Source of the DNA: Symsagittifera roscoffensis
Taxonomy: Eukaryota > Xenacoelomorpha > Acoela > Convolutidae
Reading direction: 5' to 3'
NCBI RefSeq assembly: GCF_963678635.1
Contig: NC_087069.1
Coordinates: 50,974,938 to 51,038,937 of the forward strand
Length of the DNA stretch: 64,000 bases
Position 1 is the stretch's first letter. Every line of letters begins with the position of its first letter. The position numbers were made by a program, and so were the translations under genes. Positions 11,006 to 21,224 of the stretch are shown here, one piece after another. The notes beneath the pieces were generated by a model. It saw only the letters and a list, made by a program, of their open reading frames with translations, ran no database searches and was not told the DNA's origin.

Positions 11006-12518
11006 AAAATTCTTTCTAATTACAATTTTTGGGGTCCTAAATATTGTTTCTGGTTATTTATATGAATCATATTAATTGTTAATTTTGTTGTGGGCAAATG
11101 AATTTTCGACATAGTTGGATTTTGTTAGTGAACGGGGAATTGACTTCTAAGGTATAAAATAAAAATTCGCCGGCAATTTTGGCAGCGTAGCTTAACTGTT
11201 AGCAGCAGTAAACTAATTCCTTAACTCGACCTATACTTTCTGGTGAAAAGGCAGTAAATTGAAATAACTCTCCAAAAGCGACGGCCGTTTTCGTGCAAAA
11301 CATACCAAATGCTATATTTGCCAAATTTTGAAAGAAGAGAAATGAAGTTAGAGGGAACTTGGTGTACTGGAGATATTGATAATGAACATTTACGATTAAG
11401 AGTGTTTTCAACCACGGAAAAAACCCATTTTTCAACTACTGTAATGAATGCTACGTCGGATTTCTCGAGAGGGCAAAGGAAATGTCAAAGAAAGTATTAA
11501 TTTTCAAAAAAAAATTTTATTTGAGTGAGCTTCAAAAATCATTTGGTGCATATCTACAAAACAAAAGTATGGTACTGTGAGAGATTTAAAAAATGATGAT
11601 TATGAAAACATATTCAACTATTCATTTGATTTCAACTGAATATGGGCTGATAAAGACTTGGAGAGAAAAATCCGTCTATGTTTCAACAAGCTATCAAAAT
11701 ACAAAAAACTTCTTGTGGTTTAATTGATTTTTTACCACTGATATCTTAATGAGTCTAAATGGTATCTTCAGTGTCACTTTTATTTCCAATGAATTGGAAT
11801 TCAGCAGGTTGAAGAGATGTTGAAAAAAAATAAACAATGAGATTGCAAAAAATCTGGGTAACTCCTATTGATTTGAAAACAATTCAAGAAACTTATACGT
11901 CTTCGAAACAAAATTATCCGAATAATTCAAGCCGAGGAAACTATTTTTTAGCTGAATGTTCTCGGTTTTCCGTTAGGTCTGATAATCTTAACGACATTTT
12001 AATTAAGTTGAGACCTTATGGTGGCTTGATTGAAATTGATAACTCTTCCTTGGACAAATACTTGAAAAATTCCAAAATTTTTTGATTGCACGCTATTTTA
12101 CACGATGCGGCAGGATTTATACACGAGTTTTACCAAGAGGGTCTCACATGATGTTACATATTGCCCTGGGACTGCAACAACAGCTTATTGGGTCATTTGA
12201 GTGGAGGAGCGTTCTGCCTTTTCGTTAGGTTGAAAAAACCAGAAGTTTATCATTTACTAGAATGCTAAGCGAGAGATCAGGTGTGTTTGACATGGAAGGC
12301 TTTCGTTACAAGAAAAACGCCTTTGTGGTTAAAGAGTTAGCAAAAACAACTTCAAACTATTGCGACCGACTCATTTGTTTTTAACTCCAGTGAATTTGAA
12401 AATACTACCCAAGCTCAAGCAAAAAAGCCTTTTACTGTTTAACAAATTATTTACACGGTCTCCATTGGGAAAACGGTGATTACCTTTACATAAACTTGAA
12501 TCAAATACTTGGGCAACT
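11006..12518 (+). other. Degraded coding-like DNA between the two Gypsy copies
   Basis: There is no intact gene. A KCYICQ (CxxC) motif near 11300 and a frame at 11837-12085 (82 codons, ending near RPYGGLIEIDN) look like old protein-coding DNA. In a shifted frame, coding-like sequence goes on to about 12200 (HDVTYCPGTATTAYWV). It could be a Polinton polymerase N-terminal fragment or another element. The evidence is too weak to name it. Confidence 0.3.
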
Positions 12519-12687
12519 GACAACTGTCACAGGATCAACTGAAAGAGGCAGACAGCAAGCTACTATCATTCTGGCAGTTGATTTGGGGAGAGTCAAACAC
12601 TACAGGAAACTTTAATCGAGAACTAGTGGCAGAGGAGATTGTACCAGTACCAATCAGCATCTCGCCGGCTCATCCAGATGAGAGAAA

Positions 12688-13194
12688 ATGAGCGATGTAC
12701 AGGTAATTGAAGTGGATCTAAGGACCACAGAGGAAATGGAGGACGACCAAGAGTTGTGTGCGATAGAACCACCCATAAAGGTCAATATACAGAAAAAAAG
12801 AACAGAAGCTGCGAAGGCAGCAACGGAAAATACATTAGATAATTTTTCCAACTTGTTCGACAAAATTCTCCTCGCAGAACTGACCTCGGAGTACACCTGG
12901 ATGGACCGGTTCAGACAACTCATAGAACGCGGATACAAACAAGAATTTGTGTTGATGGGGCCCTATACTAATCCGCTGTGGTCAAAGATGGTTGTGAAAG
13001 AGGACTGCATAATGTTGAATAACAGCTTTGCAGTACCACTTCAACTGAGACAGGTAGTGCTCAAGCAAATCCATCGGGGTAATCTAGGTCAAGAAGCCAT
13101 GCTGGGGGTCTCACAATACCTGTGGTGGCCGCATATGCACAAGTGCATAGTGAATCTCGCGGAAGAGTGTCGTAGTAGAAACCAGATATTGTAA
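12688..13194 (+). pseudogene. Gypsy copy B: linker plus integrase zinc-binding domain
   Basis: A 168-codon open frame joins the acidic linker (MSDVQVIEVDL...) to the integrase HHCC domain (VLKQIHRGNLGQEAM ... AEECRSRNQ). This shows that the two separate frames of copy A were once one. As in copy A, the second zinc-binding His is Asn and the last Cys is Arg, so the shared ancestor already carried these changes. The frame ends at TAA 13192-13194, close to the internal deletion. Confidence 0.75.
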
Positions 13195-13907
13195 GAACAT
13201 AAATTATCTCATGCACCCGGAATCGACACGAACTGACCAATTTTTGGGGTTTAGAGGGAAAACACTCGGAAGTTTTTGTGTTCAGCACAATTTTGAACAG
13301 AAATGATGTCCCATGGGTGACCATCGTAGTTGCGGACTAGTAGAACGAGCTATTCAAACAAAAAAAAACAAAAATTCAGGGTGATGTTATTACAAGAAAA
13401 TAAACGATCAATCAAACTGTGTTTTAGTAATTAAGCAGAAAAATGTTCAAATATCTCGATTGCAGGCATATTTTGTCAGACTTCCAAAAAATGAATTTAA
13501 GATCCTACGTGACAAATTTATAACTAACTATGACTATTCAGACTAACAGCACTTGGAACGATCAGCTTTGGCGTCGTCACAGCTAAAACGAAGGATCGAC
13601 CAACCCCAGGAGAGTCTGAAGATAGTCAGAAAGGGGGAATTCAGCAGAAACATCTGCACACTGTACAAGCAGCAAGTGCAATCAGATCGGGACCGTCAGT
13701 GAGCTAAAGCACTCAAGGAGCTACTGGAGACAAACGCCCGTTGGAATGAGGAGCGTAGAGATGCAGCGAAAATCGACATCCGAAGAAGAGTCGACGCAAC
13801 GGGACAGCCAAATCCGGAACTCCGGAAAGAGATGATCTACTCTTGGGAAACGACATTTAAAGAAGCTTAAAAAGAGGAAAATACGCAGTCTCCGAAAAAG
13901 ACAACTT

Positions 13908-14291
13908 TTGCTTAAAGACGAAATACGAAAGAGCGGTCAAGTGCTCACAAAACCGCTAAAGGGGAGAATATCAACAGATACAGGCTGGACATTAAAAACG
14001 TCGGCAGGTTCAATTCACAGAAAAAATGATATCGCTCAAGCTACAATAGGACAAAACGAGGTTATTCTACAACAGGACAAAACGCGGGGCAAAAAAAGCG
14101 GAAACACAAAAGAAGCTGCGGAGAATCAGTTGCCCGAAAATTTTGAAGAAATCGGTTCGGATGAAGAACTGCCACGGGCTGTGAAATTGGTAGACTTTGT
14201 GAATCCGGCTGATTTGTTCCAGCAGAGCCAATCAATCATAAACTCAAAACTTTGCCATCAAGAAGGCAAAACCAAACACACCGAGCCCTAG
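13908..14291 (+). pseudogene. Gypsy copy B: C-terminal polyprotein region
   Basis: A 127-codon frame holds a DTGWTLKTSAGSIHRKNDIA segment, then a Lys-rich then acidic tail (NFEEIGSDEELPRAVKLVDF). It would be the C-terminal tail after the integrase core, of unknown detailed role. It is longer than its copy A counterpart because it lacks one frameshift. Core sequence between 13195 and 13900 is present but out of frame. Confidence 0.55.
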
Positions 14292-14420
14292 TTCGATACC
14301 GGGACCAAAAACCAGGAAAAAGTCGCATCGAAGTAAATCGAAGAAAAAATCGAAAAACAAGAAACAAGACGACCAGTTAGAAACATTGACCAAACAAACT
14401 GCTTCTGCAACTAGATCGTG

Positions 14421-15116
14421 ACTCCAGAGAGTGATATTAAAATTTAAATAACAAGAATAGAGCGTATTGATTGCAGTGGCTAGATTGTTCAGTGGAAGGA
14501 ACAAAGAATAATTTCCGAAGAAGAGTTGTCTACTTAAAACAGGTTTTTTCCACTTGTGGATCAATTTGTATACTTCCAGAGATTCAAGTTTATGACAAAT
14601 GTTAGCCAGCAAGCGATGAGTATATCTTCCCGAACTAGTCCTAGTACTCAAACGTCAGCCAGGAGTTCAGATGGATCTAAACAGCAGTGAATTGCCAGAT
14701 GAGATTAAGAAGATTTTGAAAGACAAATACTGTGAAGAAAAAAAGGTACTACAAAAAACTGAAAATATCCCAACTGAAAACGTTCTAGAAATCCATGGCA
14801 TAAATGATAGAGATTTCACACGTTATGAAATTTTGTACTATGCTCAATACTAAATTAACAAGCTTCATTTACAGTGAGAAAAAGTCTAACTCAGTCCGTA
14901 GAATAAATCGTTTCTCAAATGTCAGAAGCAACAGCAGCAGTAGATGAACCTGACGCAACAATAGTAACAGACGAGACAAACAGGCAAAAACAAAACATGG
15001 AAAATTTGTAACAAAGTAACTTTACCAAGTTCTGAAGTAGTTTTTGTTGCGCAAATGGTAGTAATTCTAATTTTACTAACTTTCTGCATTCTCAAACTTT
15101 CTTTCACTAAATTAAG
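14421..15116 (+). other. Junction region between Gypsy copy B and the Polinton
   Basis: Mostly non-coding. A 60-codon frame at 14671-14853 starts with ATG (MDLNSSELPDEIKKILKDKY). It is charged and helical, and may be an old Polinton gene upstream of the ATPase. The Polinton left terminal repeat was not found, so the element's edge within this stretch is unknown. Confidence 0.35.
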
Positions 15117-15485
15117 TTGCAAAGAAACGTCAATTTGGTTGTCGATTTTATCAGGCTTGATCGGTTACATACTACCAAACCCAAGGATACGAATAAAGTG
15201 GTTGATATTTCGACAAGAATTTTCATGGCAATAGTGGGACCTTCAGGATCCGGGGAAACTGAGTTAGTTTTGAAACTTTTTATCGAAAATATTTTTTACC
15301 CTAAATATCGAACCGTTATATATCTTCACAAAGAGATGCAACCTGCATTCTCAGCAATAATGTCATCTCGTGAAGTGGAAATGAAGTTCAACAGTTACGA
15401 ATCTGTGAGAAATTCAGAAAATGTGCTTCTAGTTTTAGATGATTCATGTGAAGACATCTATAATGACAAGGAACTTGTTAGATAG
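15117..15485 (+). pseudogene. Polinton packaging ATPase (FtsK/HerA type), broken
   Basis: The frame holds a P-loop, AIVGPSGSGETELVLKLF, and a Walker B strand, NVLLVLDDSCEDI, about 85 residues later. This is the layout of the Polinton genome-packaging ATPase, which would pump element DNA into capsids. The key P-loop lysine is Glu here (GSGE-T, codon GAA), so ATP hydrolysis should be lost. The frame begins without an ATG, and the upstream part is degraded. It stops at TAG 15483-15485, in what should be the middle of the protein. Remains of the C-terminal half follow to about 15790 in shifting frames. Confidence 0.8.
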
Positions 15486-15801
15486 CGACAGAGCGTAGAC
15501 ATAGAGGGATAGATGTAATATAAGTCATCCATAACTTGTTTCAACAAATTTGATGGTCGCGTACGATTGATTCAATCACTTCACACATCATTCTGTTCAA
15601 AAAGCCTCGTGACATTCAGCAACTAGATCAATCAGGAAGACAATTGATTGCATGAAAAACTTTGAGAAGCTGTTACGAGTTAGCTACCAGAGACTCTTTT
15701 GGACATCTTCTAATCAATTTGGACCCCCGTACATCATTTTGTTTGAGATTTTGTTCAAATATCACGCGGCCTGGGCCAACAGTTTTTTTTACCCTTATCT
15801 A

Positions 15802-15945
15802 AAGCAGAACCTATTCGATCACAAGTGAAAAAGAAAAACTTATCTCTTCTGCGGCATATGGTACAACTGAAACATGACCAGCTAAGACGATTAATTAGAA
15901 AAACTTCAAATCGCGAGATCATAACACTTTATTGTGAATGTTGCT
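15802..15945 (+). pseudogene. Polinton conserved short segment after the ATPase
   Basis: An open stretch rich in Lys, Arg and Leu (SLLRHMVQLKHDQLRRLIRK, then a CECC cluster) lies between the ATPase and the next small gene. Its position and basic helical character fit one of the small Polinton frames. It has no clear start and soon runs into stops. Function is unknown. Confidence 0.4.
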
Positions 15946-16122
15946 CAATGTAGTCAATGGAAACGTACCTTTTAAAATCGAATGATTAGAGACAGCATAC
16001 AAATATTTAATCATTCCAAAAACCAGTTTTGTCAAAAAACGTGCGATTGTTTTGAGTAAATAAGGCTTCCATTTAGTGCGACAAATACTTCATTTTTGTT
16101 ACAAGTACCTCACAACTTAGTT

Positions 16123-16266
16123 ATGACTGCTGAAGAATTCATTCTAATTCCGAAACACTTATATGTTAAAGAGCAGCCACATGCTGCACGTGTTCTTCAA
16201 GATAATAATGTTCAACATAAAAACGTTCAACTATCCCACTTTAACCCAGTTACCTCCTTAAACTAG
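16123..16266 (+). CDS. Polinton-associated small protein, 47 residues
   Basis: A complete short frame from ATG 16123 to TAG 16264-16266 reads MTAEEFILIPKHLYVKEQPH onward. It lies downstream of the ATPase and upstream of protein X. A short protein with a similar 'FxLIPxxxYVxEQP' start occurs next to the ATPase in invertebrate Polintons as I remember them, so I assign it to the element. Its role is unknown. It is one of the few frames in the element without a visible break. Confidence 0.5.
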   Translation: MTAEEFILIPKHLYVKEQPHAARVLQDNNVQHKNVQLSHFNPVTSLN

Positions 16267-16324
16267 TAAGACTACTGCAACGAAGGAAACATTTACCGAA
16301 AATGTTGAGCCACAACAAAACAGC

Positions 16325-16817
16325 TTAAACTGTTACCGGATATGAAGAAGTACCGGTCGAACGTGATAAAGTGGAAATATTAGAAGAAAAGAACGATAGA
16401 CAGACCAAACAGTTACAAGTATTAAAAGACAAAAAATTTGTTAGAGCAAAAAGCATATTTGAAAACAAAGAAAATTCAGAAAGAGTAACCATAAACCGTG
16501 ATAATGAGGATATATGTAGATAAAGTACCAAGAGGACTGAAAGCAGCCATATTTTTATACGATATATACAACAATCAACGAAAAAATTACACAATCCGTC
16601 TTTCGTTATTTATTTAACTGCTTTCAACTTGACTGAAAACCTAAGAATAAATCGGAATGACAAACACGCTGTTCAGTCAGCGTCTATTAACGATCAAGAG
16701 AAACAAGAACCCGGACCTTCAAGAACCCGCTCAACATCGCCCACTTGGCAGGAAAAAAGTAGTGCAAACCTTGAGAGACGTAAAAACACAAACGAAAAAA
16801 ACACAAGCTTTCGCTGA
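16325..16817 (+). pseudogene. Polinton protein X, copy 1 (broken)
   Basis: This matches the better copy at 19726-20250 but is broken by frameshifts near 16510 and 16565. Recognisable parts are RVTINRD, VPRGLKAAIFLYD and a Ser/Thr/Pro-rich tail (PGPSRTRSTSP). The family is known only as an unassigned Polinton frame next to integrase. See copy 2 for description. Confidence 0.5.
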
Positions 16818-17240
16818 GATAAATAACCGTTCCTTGGAAAATCTTATTTATAAAAACTTGGAGCATATATGGACTTTCTCATACATTGACAATTTGCAAG
16901 ATTTTGTCAGAGCAATTAATTCGAGGAAATCGTGTCACAAACTGTGTACCAAATAAAATAACTAGAAAAGATGATCCTCGCATGATTTCATTAAGAGCAG
17001 AACAGTCATTGAAATTAATTCGTCGTCCAAAGCTTTATGTTGTTGATTATGTTAGACTCGCCAAAGTACACATACCTTTTCACAAGGGTTACAAACAATC
17101 TTTCATCAAGTTCACAATCATTCAAATGTTTGAATTTTTTGACATACCAACACAAAATCCTCCAACTACAACTTGATTGATTTTAACAGAGAACCGATTG
17201 AGAGAAATTTTTACGAGTCTGAACTAATTCGAGTTCTGGA
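16805..17240 (+). pseudogene. Polinton integrase, copy 1 (C-terminal part only)
   Basis: Sequence matching the C-terminal half of the integrase in copy 2: FAEINNRSLENLIYKNLEHI, then a DDPRxISLRAEQSLKLIRRPKLYV-type segment and a chromodomain-like end ahead of the minor capsid. The catalytic core is deleted: at 16805 protein X sequence joins directly to AFAEIN. Two frameshifts lie near 16930 and 17175. It cannot be active. Confidence 0.75.
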
Positions 17241-17249
17241 GAAGGACAA

Positions 17250-18551
17250 TCAAGAGTGAGGGCACTTTCAACAGCCTTCTCACCCATAATGTTCCCCCTT
17301 TCTTCACAGTTACCTAGTTTCATCTGCATCAAGGAACGTTTTTAAAGATAACACTCTGGCCAACTTTAAAAATCTCCTGAGTGAAGAAATAAATTTGCAA
17401 GGTGAATGGAGAGTAGCTGTTACAGAAATTACCTTCCCTACTCTGATAAACAACGTAACTGACAACAACATTGTGTACTACATAAAGACAAGCATGAAAG
17501 TTGAGAAAGACAAGATCTCCAGTTTTACCTTGGAGAAACAACAAAAATAACACAAGGAGAATATACGAGCCTTGAATAAAAACTTGACGAGTTTCGTCGA
17601 AAGACAGAATTAGAGAAGTTGGATTAGGTAATAGATCCAATAACAAAACATTTTTCATTATGGCTGCATTTTTGAGAATGTATAACTTTTTCAAGCCCGC
17701 AATTTCCTAGTCTACTTGGATTCAAAGGCGTCAGAGATTGAACTGGTTATCAAATATGTATGTTACAAACAAGGAAGCGCGAAACATAGCCAAGATTCTC
17801 TACCCAAGATTTTTTGTAGTTCAAAAGTAAAGCTATAACAAAGATAAAATTAAAAAACTAAAAAACAAGCACTTCCTAGCTTTCAAGGTACAGAAGTAGG
17901 CTTTTTCTCCCCCCCCCCCCACCTACAATTTTTTATAATTAAATTTACTGTTAAAATTGTCCGATTGTCATGAAAATTGACATGCTGATAAAATAAGCCA
18001 TGACAAACATATTTGGTATTCATATTCAACCTTGTAAAACTACTCATTAGACCATAAAACTGATGCTTGTGTGAGGTGTGGGGGAAGGAAAAAGCGCCCA
18101 GATTTAAGCTAATTGATGACTTTGATAGCATTTAAGAAATTAAGGTAAACCTCACTGCATGTCTCAGTTTTCTCGGTATTCAGGTTTCAGTCTTAGTAGT
18201 TGACTGCCTTCGTTGTCCAAAGTAAACTGCAGCGTTAAAATTCTACTGGGGTACTTCTAAAACACAATCCCTAGATGTTTTGTTATCTGGGCATATTTCA
18301 TTATCAAAAAGTCGGTGAAACAAAAGCACCCCTTTTACGACTCATTGATACAAATCGTCGAGTGAAAAATGGTTACGCCTGTACAATTGAACCGAATCAT
18401 CATAAAGTGTTTAGTAATTTGGATTTATAAAAAAATTTTTGGTGAACAAAAATTCTGATATTTCTGTGAACTTGCGCACAGAAACTGGATGACTTGTTCT
18501 TTTCGCTGGAGGGGAAAGTTGTTCTGACTTTGAAATTTCAAAGGTTTAGCA
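17250..18551 (+). pseudogene. Polinton minor capsid (penton-like) protein, copy 1, interrupted
   Basis: Related to copy 2 (21225-22083). Segments SSASRNVFKD, EWRVAVTEITFPT and the C-terminal PNHHKVF region are readable. It lacks an ATG at the expected start (GTG at 17257) and carries a CAA-to-TAA stop at 17548-17550 that copy 2 does not have. About 480 bases between 17790 and 18270, including a MITE at 17898-18099, interrupt the middle. The intact family protein is a single jelly-roll penton-like capsid component. Confidence 0.7.
17898..18099. mobile_element. Short MITE inserted in minor capsid copy 1
   Basis: The left end ggctttttctcccccc and the right end, read in reverse complement as ggcgctttttccttccccc, form an imperfect inverted repeat. 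The flanks cagaagta (17890-17897) and cagattta (18099-18106) match at 6 of 8 positions, in keeping with an 8-bp target duplication. The sequence is absent from copy 2. It is probably a hAT-type non-autonomous element. Confidence 0.5.
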
Positions 18552-18561
18552 ATTGATCAAA

Positions 18562-18960
18562 ATGGATTCATATTACACAACCAAGCAAGCCTACCACATT
18601 TTCTCGGGGCATCGTAGACAACGAGGCAACGGCTTTAAAGCATTAACTTTGGGAAAAGGAAGGGTGGCACTTTCACTGGCTCAAAAATTTGTGATCCCGC
18701 AGTTTAAAAAAACGGAAAAGAACTACTTCTTCAGGCAGCTCCAGAACTGAAAAAAAATTGCAACAAAAAGAAAAAGTCCTAAGCAAACACTCAAAATCAT
18801 CGATAGAAAAACGATCAAAAAACAAGTAGGAGGAGGAAGTAGATATCGGAAAAATCATCCGAAAATAACAACGGGGATGAAACGAAAAATGAGACGCATC
18901 ATTCCCAGAAAACGAACTGCACAGAGAAATTGCTTCGATTTCTTTAGAAGGATGATTTAA
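18562..18960 (+). pseudogene. Polinton basic pVI-like minor protein, copy 1
   Basis: Starts at ATG 18562 with a short Tyr-rich segment, then HRRQRGNGF and GKGRVALSLAQKFVIPQF, and ends in a very basic tail to TAA 18958-18960. It is the same gene as 22088-22486, lying between minor and major capsid genes. In Polintons such glycine- then Lys/Arg-rich proteins are compared with adenovirus pVI-type core proteins that may bind DNA or membrane; this is family knowledge, not seen here. Frameshifts near 18590 and 18740 break it. Confidence 0.65.
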
Positions 18961-19039
18961 AAATCATAAAGATTAAAAATGATTTCTATTTGATTCCCGA
19001 GTGAGGCAACTCACAGCTCCTTGAACTTAATTGAAAAAA

Positions 19040-19689
19040 AAAACGCCTTTACGTGTCACTTTAGAAAATGCATTCACCCAAAAAAATGGACCTTCCTACT
19101 CTCCTGATGGTCCTATGCTGGAATTTGAAATACTCGGCGACAGAAATTATTTCATCTTCAACGTACTCGTTTGAAACTAGTAGCACAATGGAACCGTGCT
19201 TCGAATGCATGCTACAGAGGCAGCAAACAGAGATACGCCGAGTTTTGTTAACAAACCTTTATCTTCATTATTTGTTGAGTGTACACTGTCTCTGAAAGAT
19301 GAGAAATTATCAATTACCAACGATAATTTTGCCCATAAAAGCTTTGATGAGACCGAGTTTTCATCCGGTAAGGATGCCAAAAGAACATGGTTGGTTTGTC
19401 AAGGTTATTATTTTGAAGAAAACCCATCAGCTATTAACGGTGCTGGAGGGAGATTTGAGGATGTTACGGAGCGTAAAGGTCTAGTACCGGCCTCAAACGA
19501 GCTGAAGCTATTTGGTAAAATCGCTTGCGACTTTTTGTCGTGTGACAAGCATCATTTTAGCGATTTGACAGTTAGATTGTCTCTTAGATGTTCTCCTACT
19601 GTTTTTGTTGACATATCTGAAGATGCAGCTAAACACTACAAGGTTCAAATAATCGGAGCTAATCCCAATAAGAACAGCTTAAACCGTAA
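19040..19689 (+). pseudogene. Polinton major capsid protein, copy 1 (truncated)
   Basis: N-terminal half of the double jelly-roll major capsid protein. It matches 22566-23790 codon by codon, including PDGPMLEFEILGDRNYF near 19105-19150, FVNKPLSSLFVECTLSL near 19240, and TWLVCQGYYFEENP near 19390. A TGA/TAG break near 19165 shifts the frame. The gene is cut at about 19677, where duplicated unit 2 starts, so the whole C-terminal half is missing. The frame runs on for 20 foreign codons to 19738. Confidence 0.8.
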
Positions 19690-19725
19690 CCGGACGATTA
19701 AGAAGTACCGGACAAACGTGAGAAA

Positions 19726-20250
19726 GTGGAAGTATTAGAAGAAAAAAACGATAGACAGACCAAAAGTAATTTAAGACAGTTACAAGTATTCAAAGACAAA
19801 ACATTTGTTAGAGCAAAAATCATACTTGAAATCATAAAAAAATCGGAAAGAGTAACCATAAACCGTGACAATGAGGTAGTGTATGTAGATAAAGTACCAA
19901 GAGGGCCTAAAGCTGCCATATTTTTATACGATATACAACAATCAACGAAAAAATTAAACAATCCGTCTTTCATTATTTATGTAATTGTTCTCAACTTGAC
20001 TGAAAACCTAATAATAAATCGGAATGACAAACACGCTGTTCAGTCAGCGTCTATTAACGACCAAGGGAAACAAGAACCCGGACCCTCAAGAACCCGCTCA
20101 ACATCGCCCACTTGGCAGGAAAAAAGTAGTGCAAACCTTGAGAGACGTAAAAACACAAACGAAAAAATCTCAGCGGTAATAGAAAAAACCGAAATCAAAA
20201 ACGTGAAAAAGAGTCAGAAGAAGACTCTGACTTGTACGGAATGCCAATAA
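19726..20250 (+). CDS. Polinton protein X, copy 2 (unassigned)
   Basis: A 174-codon open frame with three parts. The N-terminus is a charged helix rich in Lys, Glu and Gln (LRQLQVFKDKTFVRAKI). A central segment reads RVTINRDNEVVYVDKVPRGP then AAIFLYDIQQ. The tail is Ser/Pro/Lys-rich (PGPSRTRSTSPTWQ) and ends TLTCTECQ. It sits just before integrase in both units. The first codon counted is the ATG at 19726, which lies inside the duplication join; sequence before it also matches unit 1, so the true start may be earlier. I know no function for it. Confidence 0.5.
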   Translation: MEVLEEKNDRQTKSNLRQLQVFKDKTFVRAKIILEIIKKSERVTINRDNEVVYVDKVPRGPKAAIFLYDIQQSTKKLNNPSFIIYVIVLNLTENLIINRNDKHAVQSASINDQGKQEPGPSRTRSTSPTWQEKSSANLERRKNTNEKISAVIEKTEIKNVKKSQKKTLTCTECQ

Positions 20251-20439
20251 CAACTCAGATCCTCCAACGTCAGAAAAGACGAAGGCGAAAACGAAACATT
20301 GGTAAAATTAAAAAGATTGAAGAAAAAATGTTGAAAACTAAATAGCTAAAGGTCTCGCGTTATTTGGTAGCGTGAACCACTTGATAAAATCTATCAACTT
20401 GTCGCGACAAAAAGTTTAACGTTTCCTTCACACTGAACC

Positions 20440-21200
20440 TAATTCCACGAAAAATGGAACTGAAAAAAACCGCCTCGACTCAAGGTCATAGCTTACGATA
20501 TCGACGAAATCTGGTCATTAATACGTTGATAAACTTGCTAAATACAACCATGATGTTAAGTATCTGCTCATGCAGTTGAATGCATGTCTCGCTATCTCAG
20601 AGTGCAATCCTGGCAATCGAAGTATGCTACTACAACAGCAGAAGCATTCAAACTAATGATAATGACAAAACAACCAAAAAAATATGGGTGGACAAGGGCA
20701 CAAAGTTTAAAGGATCCTTCGAAGCACTATGTAAAAGAAAAGCATAAAAACATATAGCACAGAGAGCGAGAAGAAGTCCGCTTTCGCTGAGATAAATATC
20801 CGTTCCTTGAAAAATCTTATTTATAAATACTTGGAGCATATATGGACATTCTCATACATTGACAATTTGCAAGATTTTGTCAGAGCAATTGATTCGAGGA
20901 AATCGTGTCGCAAACTGTGTACCAAAAAATTAACTGAAAAAGATGATCCTCGCGTGATTTCATTAAGAGCAGAACAGTCATTGAAAGTAATTCGACGTCC
21001 AAAGCTTTATGTTGGTAATTATGTTAGACTCGCCAAAGTAGACATACCTTTTCGCAAGGGTTACAAGCAATCGTTCACCAAGTTCACAATCATTCAAATG
21101 TTTGAAGTTTTTGACATACCAAAACGAAATCCTCCAACTACATTTTGATTGATTTTAACAGAGAACCGATTGAGAGAAAACTTCACGAGTCTGAACTAAT
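20440..21200 (+). pseudogene. Polinton retrovirus-like integrase, copy 2 (broken)
   Basis: Readable in three frames: an EIWSL segment near 20495, CMSRYLRVQS near 20590, a KQPKKIWVDKGTKFKGSF segment near 20665-20720 that holds the second catalytic Asp region, a KSAFAEINIRSLKNLIYK region near 20775-20825, and a chromodomain-like end (KLYVGNYVRLAKVDIPF, 21000-21060). It is the DDE-type integrase that inserts Polinton DNA. Frameshifts near 20520, 20740 and 20925 and a lost first Asp region make it inactive. The longest open piece is 20807-21148. Confidence 0.8.
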
Positions 21201-21224
21201 TCACGTTCTGGAGAAGGACAATCA

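Larger units (their letters stand above)
12519..14420 (+). mobile_element. Gypsy-type LTR retrotransposon fragment, copy B
   Basis: Related to copy A (7913-10260), starting at the position matching 8159 and ending at the same place in both (near ctgcttctgcaactagatcg). It has a deletion of about 210 bases next to 13210, removing the start of the integrase core. Upstream gag, protease and reverse transcriptase are missing. The two copies share the same broken ends on the right, so they may be two insertions of one deleted subfamily or a duplication. Confidence 0.8.
16317..19689 (+). repeat. Polinton tandem duplication, unit 1
   Basis: The block X - integrase - minor capsid - pVI-like - major capsid is present twice, head to tail. 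Unit 1 starts near 16317 (acagcttaaac...) and is cut at about 19677, inside the major capsid frame, where the start of unit 2 (the same acagcttaaac sequence) follows directly. The period is about 3.36 kb. Unit 1 has lost about 600 bases of integrase core near 16805 and gained a MITE at 17898-18099. Confidence 0.85.

Noticed and set aside
11309-11500. A polymerase fragment based on 'EGTWCT' and KCYICQ
   Set aside because: The matches are too short, and the neighbouring motifs expected in a Polinton polymerase are missing, so only degraded coding-like DNA is stated.
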